From: Chloroflexota bacterium
GTDB lineage: Bacteria > Chloroflexota > Anaerolineae > Caldilineales > Caldilineaceae
Assembly: GCA_003577005.1 (NCBI GenBank)
Contig: QEUW01000057.1
Location: 1 to 53,970 of the forward strand
DNA length: 53,970 nt
Reading direction: 5' to 3'
Under the pieces are notes generated by a model. That model searched no databases and was not told the DNA's origin. It saw only the letters and a list, made by a program, of their open reading frames with translations. Made by a program: the position numbers and the translations under genes. This document shows, in pieces, positions 1 through 8,778 of this stretch. Every line of letters begins with the position of its first letter. The stretch's first letter is position 1.

Positions 1-2192
1 CGCACCTGGCCCAGCCGTACGCCCGCATCGTCAAGATTGACCGTGAGCCGCGCGCCCGTATCGGGGTCATAGAGGCCGATTTCCACGGCGTAAAGGCCCG
101 GCGGCGCGGTTGGGGGTACAGCCAGCGTATAGCGGTCCTCGACTCGCTCGCCGCGCACCCAGGTGGAAGTGGGCCGGGCGCCGTCCTGCGGCATGGCGTC
201 GTGCTGCGCCCAGACCGCATCCGGCGGCAAGAGCAGATGGACAAAGACGACGTAATCGCGCTGCGGAGTAACTAGCGCTTCCCAGTGTAAGGTGACCGTG
301 AGTGTTTCACCGGAAGTGATGAGCCAGCGGTCAAAGTGATAGTCTACAAGGGCGATCTGGTCACCGAAATTGATATAGATCGGCTGTCTCTGCCCCGGCG
401 GGACGGGCAGCACGGTCGCCGAACCAACCGTAATCGCATCGTTTGGGCCGCCCATCCCGTCATGGATCGGCAAGCGCTGGCCGGTGGCAAAGTCGTAGAG
501 TCCTACGTCGATACGTAGGCGGGTGGGTGCGGGCAAGACGGCAGGAAGCGCCAGCCGGTGCCGGTCGGGCACTACGGCGTCGATCGGCCACTCGCTGGTG
601 GGCCGGGTGCCGCCCGCCGGGTAGCTGTCGCGTTGTACTTGTATAATCTCATTCTCATCGAGCAGATGGACGAAAACACTATAATCAACCGTCTGTGGGC
701 GGAGCGCCTCCCAAAAAAGGGTTACTTCCAGCGAGTCACCAGGACGGAGTTCACCGGTTTTCCAACGGGCGCCACGGAGTACCACTTCATTGGCAAAGGT
801 AACACCCAACGGATTCGGCACGACTGTCTCTGCGGGCAAGAGTGGCGGTGGGCGATAGGCCGGTGCGATCCAGCGCCAGGGTGCGATCAGCGCGGCGGGC
901 AGCAGCAGGCCGGCAAGCGCCCACACCCCGATCGATTGCCCGCGGGCCGGCAACCAGTTGGCCAGACCGGTAGCCAGCATTATGGCCACGGCGCCAATGG
1001 CAGGGAAAAGCAGCCGGCCCTGTGGATAGCTGATCTGCGCCCAGCGCACCACCAGGAGCACCATCACCCCGATCCAGATTGCCAACAGCAGCCATTGTCC
1101 GGCCTGGCCTGGCTTCCATTTTGACCGGTGCCGCCACAATCTAATGATAAAGCCAAAGACACCCATGCCGGCCAGGAATGTGTACAGGCCATACAGCCAT
1201 TCATCCGCCACCACATTAAACCAGCCAAAGACCGCCCAATACGAACGCCAGACACCTGGCGCCAGGGTCAAGGCTTGCGCCAGCGTCAGCGGGTCGCCGC
1301 GGCCGGGGAGCACGGCAAACATGGCCGCCAGCCCCAACGGGTCACCATAGAGTTGCCAGTTGCGCCAGTACCACCAGCCTGCGACAAGCAACGCCACCGC
1401 GACAACTACGCTGCCTTGCCACAGAAACTGGCGCAGCGACCACTTGCGCCAGGCCAGCCAGAAGAGCGCCAGCCCAGCCAGCCCCAACAGCGCCAACCCG
1501 CTTACCTTGCTCAACGCCGCCCCGCCGCTGATCAGACCCAGCCCGGCCAGTTGCGCCAGCGATGGCGGTGAGGTGTGCCCCAACAAATGGACGAGCAGCC
1601 ACAGCCCCGCCGCACAACAGGCTGTCACCAGGTTGTCGTTGCTCACGGCGGCGCTGATAAAGAGAAACTGCGGGTTGGCCGCCACCAACAGGGCAGCCAT
1701 CAGGGGAATCGACCTGGAACGGGGATGGAGCGTACGGGCGATCTGGTAGGTGCAGAAGAGTGTCACACCGCCCAACACGACCGAAAAGAAGCGCGCCACA
1801 TGGGCAGCAAGGATCACGCCATGCCAGGGCCACCGTTCGGCCGCACCATGCACCATCACATTTTTATTATCGACGGCTGCGGGCTGCCCGACCGCAGCAT
1901 GGGGATTGTAACGGATCGCCGTTGCCGCGTTTTCTGTGGAAAAGGGCAAGGTCAACACCGCCGCCAGCAGATAGTAGAGCGGTGGCTGGCTCCCTTCCTG
2001 GCGCCAGGGTGCGGTTCCCACATCTGCGGGCCGGGGAAGACCATGGCCTTCTGCCAGCCAGCGTACGTACTCGTAATGCCAGATCTCATCGGGCGCCTCG
2101 AAGAGCGGATTGACGACGCTGTAGAGGCCGGCCACCGAGACAAACGCAGCCAAGAGCGTCGCGCACGCCCATGCGTGAAAGCGGGTGGTCAT
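1..2192 (-). CDS. ArnT/PMT-like (GT39-type) multi-pass membrane glycosyltransferase-like protein, 3' end off window
   Basis: An open frame starts at an ATG at 2190-2192 and stays open to base 1, so about 730 residues are visible and the C-terminus lies outside. I checked most of the frame by eye and found no stop. Near the N-terminus, after a first membrane helix, it reads FEAPDEIWHYEYVRWL, the acidic first-loop signature of ArnT/PMT-like enzymes that use polyprenyl-phosphate sugars. Many hydrophobic segments follow (e.g. ALLGLAGLALFWLAW). The last ~250 residues are soluble and contain two beta-sandwich-like units with the phrases DYSVFVHLL and DYVVFVHLL. The substrate is unknown. Only 19 bases separate it from the upstream 3D-domain gene, and a repeat element occupies that junction. 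No good Shine-Dalgarno sequence precedes the ATG. Confidence 0.8.
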   Translation of the reverse strand, partial: MTTRFHAWACATLLAAFVSVAGLYSVVNPLFEAPDEIWHYEYVRWLAEGHGLPRPADVGTAPWRQEGSQPPLYYLLAAVLTLPFSTENAATAIRYNPHAAVGQPAAVDNKNVMVHGAAERWPWHGVILAAHVARFFSVVLGGVTLFCTYQIARTLHPRSRSIPLMAALLVAANPQFLFISAAVSNDNLVTACCAAGLWLLVHLLGHTSPPSLAQLAGLGLISGGAALSKVSGLALLGLAGLALFWLAWRKWSLRQFLWQGSVVVAVALLVAGWWYWRNWQLYGDPLGLAAMFAVLPGRGDPLTLAQALTLAPGVWRSYWAVFGWFNVVADEWLYGLYTFLAGMGVFGFIIRLWRHRSKWKPGQAGQWLLLAIWIGVMVLLVVRWAQISYPQGRLLFPAIGAVAIMLATGLANWLPARGQSIGVWALAGLLLPAALIAPWRWIAPAYRPPPLLPAETVVPNPLGVTFANEVVLRGARWKTGELRPGDSLEVTLFWEALRPQTVDYSVFVHLLDENEIIQVQRDSYPAGGTRPTSEWPIDAVVPDRHRLALPAVLPAPTRLRIDVGLYDFATGQRLPIHDGMGGPNDAITVGSATVLPVPPGQRQPIYINFGDQIALVDYHFDRWLITSGETLTVTLHWEALVTPQRDYVVFVHLLLPPDAVWAQHDAMPQDGARPTSTWVRGERVEDRYTLAVPPTAPPGLYAVEIGLYDPDTGARLTVNLDDAGVRLGQV

Positions 2193-2210
2193 AGAGGGGT
2201 GGCTTTATTT

Positions 2211-2307
2211 ATTACGACAACGTTAAATTGGCGCATGTGAGGTGGGCCGACCTCCGGGAGGTGACCGGAGACAACCTGATTTGTCGAGCATTCATCCGGT
2301 CACCTCC
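2211..2307 (-). repeat. Truncated copy of the palindromic MITE-like element (family 1)
   Basis: This 97-base segment matches, in inverted orientation and almost base for base, the complete element at 28499-28640. It keeps the outer ATTACGACAACGT end and both GGTGACCGG-type palindrome arms, but stops abruptly at 2307, so one terminal inverted repeat is missing. It has one copy of the 22-base unit that is duplicated in the other element. Its inner part is read as the C-terminus of the 3D-domain gene, and that gene's TAA stop (2212-2214) falls in the repeat's outer end. Confidence 0.85.
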
Positions 2308-3804
2308 GGGCAGCACCCAGGTGATCTGGTGGCGGGGTGGCGGCGGCCAAAGCAAATAGACATCGACCCACCGGTTCCACAGGATCAGATCCTCGTCCGC
2401 ATAGCCCAGGTCGACGTGGCGGCCGATGATCCCCGAGCCGGTGTCCAGCGCATCGCCATACCCGTACCCGGTTACATAGACCTTTGACCGTAACGGGATT
2501 ACCCGCGGGTCAACCGCAACAATGCCGTTGCGCATCTGTTCACCTGTATAGGTGCGCCCATAGGTAGGGCTATCACGCGAGACACCGGCGGTGGCAGCGC
2601 TGTAACTCGACGCATACGCACGCAGCCGGCGCCAATAAGTGATCTGGGTGCCGTCGGCCAGGGTTGCGCTCTTGGGCTCGATCAGTTGGCCGTAGGCAAT
2701 GACACGGCGGGTTGCCTCCTGCGCCACCCATGAATCGAGCAGATTGCGCGCCACTTCTTGACCATCTTCATAACGCACCCGATAGCGGCGACGGTTGATG
2801 CCGACCGCGCCAGGATTGACTACCTGCTGCGTATCGATGGCCAGATTGGAGTCTGGCTCAAACACGGTCTCATACGGGATGATCTCTTCGCTCACCGCAA
2901 TCTCTTCGCGCACACGTGTAATTGCGATCAATGTATGATCCAACAGCGCCGTATCCAGGCTTGGATTGATACGATCAGCGCCTGATATACCCACCTTCAA
3001 CTCGGTCAGGGCATCGCCAACGGTTTTGGCGCGTGTCCGCGTCCTGAACAGACGGCCATCCATCTGAAAGGTGACCGGTTTGCTCCGTTCGATAAAGACA
3101 CGCAACCCCGTTGAAACCTGGCTGCCTAAGCTGGGTTGCACCCGGTCACCGAGATAGAGCGTAATCTCGGCCTCGCGCAACGCCTCGCCGACCGTTGTGG
3201 CTGTCGTACGAATCACAAAGGGCAGGCTGCCATCGTCCACCGCAATTGGTACTGCACGCTGAATGCGCAAGAGACGTGGTTCAGTGTGCAGACGGTCCCA
3301 TGCAAAACCCTGGTCATAGGTGATGGGGGCCATTGTCACTGCGGATACCGGCAGCGGGTCCGCTGGCCTGATCTGGCGGTCACCGACGAGCACGCGGTCG
3401 TAGCGGTCGATGGCGATGTCCGCATCGGCGAGCACGGCTGCGGCGGTAGCGCCCCAACTAGCAACCATCGTTTCACGCCCATCAGCGAGGACCCGGAAGG
3501 GCCGAGCGCGTTCGACAACCAGGTTCATTCCATTTCTGATCGGCGCTGCTACCCCTGGTTCGATCCGGTCGTTGGGCTGCACCTCCAAACCCAAATCAAG
3601 CAAGAGGGCGCCCACAGTGCGCCGGTGCGTATAAACCGTCTCGCTGACGCCGTCAACGGTCACAGCAACCGGGTGCGCGGTTACTTCCCAACCACCCCAC
3701 AAAAAGAGGATGCCCAGGACGCTTGCGCTCAAACGGATAGCAGTGGCGGATAGCGCCCGCCCGCCCCGCAGATTTTCGAGCCGTTTCTGTGCCAGAGCAG
3801 ACAT
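2212..3804 (-). CDS. YabE/Rpf-like cell-wall protein with DUF348, G5 and 3D domains
   Basis: I chose the ATG at 3802-3804 (530 residues); the longer frame to 3963 has no domain character and would overlap the divergent gene. One membrane helix (about residues 22-40) anchors the protein outside the cell. DUF348 repeats follow at roughly 46-100, 185-240 and 243-296, then a G5 domain at about 298-372 and a 3D domain at about 395-485 with the conserved aspartates (AVDPRVIPLRS, DTGSGIIGRHVDLG). 3D domains are found in lytic transglycosylase-like enzymes such as MltA, YabE and Rpf relatives that act on peptidoglycan, so a wall-remodelling role is inferred. Residues 500-530 are encoded by an inserted palindromic repeat and are unlikely to be ancestral. 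The PMT-like gene lies 19 bases downstream on the same strand. Confidence 0.88.
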   Translation of the reverse strand: MSALAQKRLENLRGGRALSATAIRLSASVLGILFLWGGWEVTAHPVAVTVDGVSETVYTHRRTVGALLLDLGLEVQPNDRIEPGVAAPIRNGMNLVVERARPFRVLADGRETMVASWGATAAAVLADADIAIDRYDRVLVGDRQIRPADPLPVSAVTMAPITYDQGFAWDRLHTEPRLLRIQRAVPIAVDDGSLPFVIRTTATTVGEALREAEITLYLGDRVQPSLGSQVSTGLRVFIERSKPVTFQMDGRLFRTRTRAKTVGDALTELKVGISGADRINPSLDTALLDHTLIAITRVREEIAVSEEIIPYETVFEPDSNLAIDTQQVVNPGAVGINRRRYRVRYEDGQEVARNLLDSWVAQEATRRVIAYGQLIEPKSATLADGTQITYWRRLRAYASSYSAATAGVSRDSPTYGRTYTGEQMRNGIVAVDPRVIPLRSKVYVTGYGYGDALDTGSGIIGRHVDLGYADEDLILWNRWVDVYLLWPPPPRHQITWVLPGGDRMNARQIRLSPVTSRRSAHLTCANLTLS

Positions 3805-3941
3805 AGCGGCTATTGTAGCGCACCCGATGCTTGTTGCCAAGTTGGTAGAGAAGTGCGGCTTTTTGAGAAGGCATCGCCTCTCGGCTGCTCGCTGCCCCGC
3901 CCGTGTGACAAGAGTTGCCGCTCTATGATAGCATCTGCGCC

Positions 3942-6680
3942 ATGACAAAACGTCCCCAACCACAGGCAGAGTGGGTTCGCCTGGCGGCCCTATGCGGGCT
4001 GCTGCTTGCGTTTACGCTGCGCCTGTTTCGGCTGGGCGTAGAATCACTCTGGTACGATGAGACCGTCAGCGCGGTGCTGGCGAGCAAGCCGTTGCCGGAA
4101 CTGATCGCCCACACGGCGGGCGATATTCATCCACCCGGCTATTATCTGCTGCTTCACGGGTGGCGGGCGCTTACCAAGCCTACGCTGGCGCACGGACTGG
4201 AATTTTTGTTGGCCTTTCCCAGTCTCTGGTTTGGGGTAGTGGGAACAGCACTTCTCTTTGTCCTGGGGCGGAAGCTCTTTGGCGCAGCGGTGGGTGTGTT
4301 GGCGCTGGTGTTGGCTGCTGTCCACCCGTTTCAGATCATGTACAGCCAGGAAGTACGGATGTACACCCTGGCGGCCGCGTGTGGTCTCCTCTGTCTGTGG
4401 GCGCTGCTCTGTGCCCTGGGCGGGAAGCGACCCGTTGTCTGGCTCGGCATCTATGCGGTCTCTGCTGCAGTGGGGCTTTATACGCTTTACTATTTTATCT
4501 TCCTGTGGGTAGCCCTCAACCTCATTGCGCTGTGGCGCATCTGGCAAACACAAACAGGCGCTGCCGCTTTGGGCAGGAATCGAATTGAGCAGACCGCAAG
4601 CAGGCCAAACAAACTTGTCCTGTGGATGTTGGCGCAAGGGATTGTCTTGTTGCTCTGGTCGCCCTGGCTCCCCATCTTCTGGCGGCAGGTCACCAACCCG
4701 CCTGTGCCCCCCTGGCGCACGGCCTGGACGACAGGGGCCGATCTCGTCCAGGGCATCGATGAAGGGGTAGCCGCGCTGTGGGTTGGGCAGACGCTTCCCA
4801 CTGGCGTGATCGGGCTCTGGCTGGCCGTGACTGGCGTCGTAGCGCTCTTTGGCATTCTTGCTAGCCGGCGCATACGACCACACGCTGCGACTACAGTCCA
4901 CCCAGATCGGGCGGACACAGCTTCGATTCGAGCTATTGGCCTGCCAGTAGCCTTGACGTTCGTCCTGGTACCGTTTCTATTGATTGTTTTGCTCTCGTTG
5001 ACGGTCACACCCCTTTATCATGTGCGGTATCTTTTTCCATTCGCTGCGCCCTTTATGCTGTTGATCGCGGCGTCGGCGATTGCCCTGGGGCGCCGGCAAC
5101 GCTGGCCGGCTGCGGCGCTGCTTGTTGGCTATGTAGGGATCGCCGGGTGGAGTTTGTACCACTTCTGGTTTGACCCGCACTATCGCGCCGATGACCACCG
5201 CAGTGCGGTGGCATATTTAGCCGAGCAGTGGCGACCCGGCGACGCTATCCTGGTCAATGCCGGCTGGGTCTATACGGCGCTCGAGGTTTACTGGCCGGTC
5301 GAGCAGATTGGCCCGTTTAGCAGCCTGCCACCCCTCCCGGCGGCAACCGTACGGCTGATCGACACCCCAGCAGAATATCCCGATCTCGCACCAATAATCG
5401 TCCGGACAGGCAGCGTCGAGGGGCCAGATCGTCTGGGTTGGGGCAATTCCCAAAGCGACTTCTTCGCCATGCCGGCAGAAGGGACAGTTGCCGGGCTTGA
5501 CCAGCTGGCCGCCCATTCTGACCGGATCTGGCACTATCGTCTCTATGACACGGCGAGCGACCCCGGCGGTTTGATCCGGGATTGGCTGGAAAGCAACACC
5601 CAATTGCTCTATGACCAGCCCATCGAAGGACGAGATTTTCCACGACTCCAGCTCTACCAGACTGCCCGCAATAAAGAAACACCGCCGGCCCCCTCCACAG
5701 CTGGTACTATCTTTGGCGATGCCATACAATTGACCCAAACCAGCTTTCCGCCTGAAGCTACAGCCGGGCAGCGGTTCTATGCCCAACTGGCGTGGCAGCC
5801 CCTACCCGGTTTCGCCGGCATGATAGGCGATCTTGCGTTCAGCCTGCGCCTGTATGACCCAAACGGCGCCCTCATCGCCCAAGAGGACGCCGGGCCGTTG
5901 CCCCCCAGCAGTACATGGCGGCCTGGTGCAAGCTATCAGACGCCGCTTTCGGTGCCGGTTCCCGTTGCCGCAAGGCCGCTGACGGCCACCCTAGGATTAA
6001 TTGCCTACGACCGTAGCAGCGGCGAACCACTGGCGCATTCTGCCATGGACGCCGCGGCAACGCTGCTGGTTCTGGGTAAAGTCCAGATCAACCGGGCCAT
6101 TGCGCCGCCTGAACTCGCTGCCCGGCTTGCCCGCTTTGATTACATCGACTTGGTGGCGGTAAGACCTATCCAGTTGGCGACGACCCCTGGCGACATGGCC
6201 GGGGTCGATCTGGTGTGGCTTCCGCGCCCAAACGCCTATACTGACACCTACCTTGCCCGGTTGACGCTGCGGGATCACGCTGGCGTTGCGCATGACTCTT
6301 GGGAGGCGCCCTTAGGCGGTTGGGACTATGCCAGCGGCATCTGGCCGGCTGAGGCACCGGTGTTGGATCAGCGGCAACTTGGGCTGGCGTCCACCTTACC
6401 GGGCGGTCACTATGACCTGACCCTTCAGGTGCTGCGCGCCAGCGACCGGCAATTGATCCCGGCGCGGCGAGGATGGTTGCGGCCAGAGAGCCCGGAGATT
6501 GCGCTTGTCTCTGTTACGGTCGCCGTTCCACCAACGGCAGCAACAGGCGAGTCTCTTCGCAGAGGAACTGCACCGGCACAGTCACCTGGAGTGGCTCCCC
6601 TTGATTGGTTTGCGAGTCGATCACCAACTCTGCCGTTTCGACCGTCTGGTCGGGCGACCGGTCTTCAGGGGAAAAGGTAA
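3942..6680 (+). CDS. ArnT/PMT-like (GT39-type) membrane glycosyltransferase-like protein
   Basis: The chosen ATG at 3942 (912 residues) follows the divergent wall-protein gene. The N-terminal half has about ten hydrophobic segments. The first outside loop carries SLWYDETVSAVLA and later GDIHPPGYYLLLHGW, the acidic and H-P-P-x-Y motifs of the PMT_2/ArnT superfamily. The C-terminal half is soluble, with beta-rich modules (e.g. RFYAQLAWQPLP, VDLVWLPR). It probably transfers sugar from a polyprenyl-phosphate carrier at the outer membrane face; donor and acceptor are unknown. The last ~55 codons overlap the end of the convergent FG-GAP gene and are Ser/Pro/Gly-rich without domain character, so the native stop may have been lost. 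Compare the related proteins at both window ends. Confidence 0.85.
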   Translation: MTKRPQPQAEWVRLAALCGLLLAFTLRLFRLGVESLWYDETVSAVLASKPLPELIAHTAGDIHPPGYYLLLHGWRALTKPTLAHGLEFLLAFPSLWFGVVGTALLFVLGRKLFGAAVGVLALVLAAVHPFQIMYSQEVRMYTLAAACGLLCLWALLCALGGKRPVVWLGIYAVSAAVGLYTLYYFIFLWVALNLIALWRIWQTQTGAAALGRNRIEQTASRPNKLVLWMLAQGIVLLLWSPWLPIFWRQVTNPPVPPWRTAWTTGADLVQGIDEGVAALWVGQTLPTGVIGLWLAVTGVVALFGILASRRIRPHAATTVHPDRADTASIRAIGLPVALTFVLVPFLLIVLLSLTVTPLYHVRYLFPFAAPFMLLIAASAIALGRRQRWPAAALLVGYVGIAGWSLYHFWFDPHYRADDHRSAVAYLAEQWRPGDAILVNAGWVYTALEVYWPVEQIGPFSSLPPLPAATVRLIDTPAEYPDLAPIIVRTGSVEGPDRLGWGNSQSDFFAMPAEGTVAGLDQLAAHSDRIWHYRLYDTASDPGGLIRDWLESNTQLLYDQPIEGRDFPRLQLYQTARNKETPPAPSTAGTIFGDAIQLTQTSFPPEATAGQRFYAQLAWQPLPGFAGMIGDLAFSLRLYDPNGALIAQEDAGPLPPSSTWRPGASYQTPLSVPVPVAARPLTATLGLIAYDRSSGEPLAHSAMDAAATLLVLGKVQINRAIAPPELAARLARFDYIDLVAVRPIQLATTPGDMAGVDLVWLPRPNAYTDTYLARLTLRDHAGVAHDSWEAPLGGWDYASGIWPAEAPVLDQRQLGLASTLPGGHYDLTLQVLRASDRQLIPARRGWLRPESPEIALVSVTVAVPPTAATGESLRRGTAPAQSPGVAPLDWFASRSPTLPFRPSGRATGLQGKR

Positions 6681-8532
6681 GGGTCAGCGTTGCTGGTAAG
6701 AGGGAGGAATCAGCCCTCACCGCTACCCATTTTACTGTTTCAGGTAAAAGCTGTGTAGAAAAGGGCACACCGATCAGACCATCGAGCACAATTTGCGCCT
6801 CAACGGGTTCGAGCTCGGTAAGCGACGGGTCGCACGGCGCAAAGGCGAGCACTCTGGCCGGGCGCGGCGACAACCCTGGCAAGACCTGGAGTTGCACAGG
6901 GATAGACACCACTGATTCGGTAAACTGGTCGCCATCGACTACAGTTACGACAATGGTCGCCTCCAATCGGTCAAGCGGTCTAAGACCATCGCCAACGATC
7001 TCAACCGTGAGCGTGGCCGGTAAGCGGCCAACGGTCGGTGAGACCGTGAGCCACGACGGATTGCCGGACACAGAGACGACAAACTCATAATCAGCGGGAA
7101 CATTGGGGAGCGGGTTTTGCACAAAGAGCGCAATCGTATAGCGAACCACCTCCCCCCGGCCAGGAACAACTTGCGCATCGGGTATCCCGGTTGGCGCCGC
7201 TACGAGGACAGGAAAGAGGAGAAAGCCCACGCTGTCCAGATTGCCGGCGTGCAAGGTGCTGCTATCGGTTGACCGTTCAAAGTCCACCACCGACGGATTG
7301 ATTTCGGGCTGGAAGAAGATCCGGAGCTGGTTGTTGCGGGCGATCACAATTTCGTCGCGGCCGTCACCATCCACATCGGCGCCAACCCCAGCTTGATAGC
7401 CGCCATCGGCGTCTAGAATGATCTCGAAGCGGTTTAGTTGATCGCCACCGCTGTTGCGCATGATCAGGTGTGGGCGGGGAGCGGGGGTGGGCGTGGGTGC
7501 CGGCGGCGCCGAAATGGTGCCGCGCAAGAGGAAGATCTCGTCGTCGCCGTTGCCGTTGATGTCGGCAAAAAAGACTCGCCGCGGGCTGGGCGCAAAGAAT
7601 TCGCTGTAACCATCGCGGAAATTAAACTCCGTCGACGGGTCATAAACAAAAACGAAAAAGCGCGGCAACTCGATATTGGTGGAACGCGCGGCGGCGACCT
7701 CTGCTGTGCCGCCACCATAAAACTTGCCAATCGCTGCATCGCTCCAGGGTCGATCCAGGCTGGCGCTCTCATACAGGGGTGTAAAAATGCCGCCATCTAC
7801 CCGGTAAACATGAAGCACACCCTGGTCGCCGGTGAGCGCCAACTCCTCGGCGCCCTGGTTGTCGATATTCCCGGCGGTCGCCCGGCGCCAACGGGCACTT
7901 GTGTCAGTCGATGCCCAGCTTTCCCACCGCATCCCATCCACATCGCCGGGCGACCGCCGGATGATCTCCATCTTGTAGCCCGACTCGCCCTGGTAGGTAA
8001 ACCAGATTTCGTCGCCTGGAGTGCCAGGGTCGAAATTACCGGCTGCCACCTGGAGTACACGCCCCGGCACAGTGGTCGTGTATAGTGTTCGCCACGGGAT
8101 TATGCTGTCGGCCACCGAGCGGACCTGTTCGGGCGTCACATCCGTGCCCGGCGCCACTACGGGGTCGTAAACCGCCAGGTTGAAGTCGAGGTCCGCCGAT
8201 TCGCGGATGGCGACGATCTCATCATCGCCATCGCCGTTGAAATCACCTACGGCCAGGTCGCTCCAGGTGCCGTCTTCTGCCGGGCTGTGCCAGATCACAG
8301 GGTGAGGGTCGGCTGGGACGTTAGGTAACGGTGGGTCGAGGACCTGGACATAGCCGTTACCATCGAGGTAGACGATCTCCTGTTTAGGTTCGGGGCCCTG
8401 TCCGTGGGCGGTTCGCCCAACCACCCACGGCAACACAAGCAGGCCGAGCGCGCTAAACAAGGCTAGACCCCAAGCGAGGAACAGCGTCGTCGGGCGATGA
8501 AGCAACCGCGCCAGGAGATGGGAGCACATCAT
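6514..8532 (-). CDS. Secreted FG-GAP/VCBS-repeat protein
   Basis: This 672-residue protein starts with a signal peptide or anchor (basic start, then LFSALGLLVLPWVV and a possible cleavage site near AHGQG). It carries FG-GAP-type repeats with calcium-loop phrases DLAVGDFNGDGDDEIV, FADINGNGDDEIFLL and GVDADVDGDGRDEIVIAR, which form a beta-propeller. From about residue 420, immunoglobulin-like modules follow. The protein ends RLLLPLVERRP, a short hydrophobic-proline tail similar to the end of the SdrD-B protein at 47952-49409. It is an extracellular or surface protein of unknown ligand. Its end overlaps the convergent PMT-like gene by 167 bases. Confidence 0.85.
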   Translation of the reverse strand: MMCSHLLARLLHRPTTLFLAWGLALFSALGLLVLPWVVGRTAHGQGPEPKQEIVYLDGNGYVQVLDPPLPNVPADPHPVIWHSPAEDGTWSDLAVGDFNGDGDDEIVAIRESADLDFNLAVYDPVVAPGTDVTPEQVRSVADSIIPWRTLYTTTVPGRVLQVAAGNFDPGTPGDEIWFTYQGESGYKMEIIRRSPGDVDGMRWESWASTDTSARWRRATAGNIDNQGAEELALTGDQGVLHVYRVDGGIFTPLYESASLDRPWSDAAIGKFYGGGTAEVAAARSTNIELPRFFVFVYDPSTEFNFRDGYSEFFAPSPRRVFFADINGNGDDEIFLLRGTISAPPAPTPTPAPRPHLIMRNSGGDQLNRFEIILDADGGYQAGVGADVDGDGRDEIVIARNNQLRIFFQPEINPSVVDFERSTDSSTLHAGNLDSVGFLLFPVLVAAPTGIPDAQVVPGRGEVVRYTIALFVQNPLPNVPADYEFVVSVSGNPSWLTVSPTVGRLPATLTVEIVGDGLRPLDRLEATIVVTVVDGDQFTESVVSIPVQLQVLPGLSPRPARVLAFAPCDPSLTELEPVEAQIVLDGLIGVPFSTQLLPETVKWVAVRADSSLLPATLTLTFSPEDRSPDQTVETAELVIDSQTNQGEPLQVTVPVQFLCEETRLLLPLVERRP

Positions 8533-8778
8533 AGCGTTTTTATTGTAGCCCTGGCTCTTCAGCAGGGCAAATTGGCCCTAGTGGCTATTAGCTGGCTCGG
8601 GGGCGGGGGCGGGTTGGGAGTCAAAGAGGAGACAAAAATCAGGTAAAAATCATCAGAATGTCGTAACATGAAAGTAACCGTGTCCATAGTACAATGATAA
8701 TGGTCACTTTCTGCCACCATTCTAAACTAGTCGGGACTGGCATCTCCGCCGTACTCTGTAACGAAAGGAATCACGATC

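Noticed and set aside
3805..3963. A 53-residue N-terminal extension of the 3D-domain protein
   Set aside because: The extra residues lack signal or domain character and would overlap the divergent gene; the ATG at 3802-3804 starts just before the membrane helix.
4044..4901. A 285-residue minus-strand frame inside the PMT-like gene
   Set aside because: No recognisable domain, and the + strand frame is a complete membrane protein of known type.
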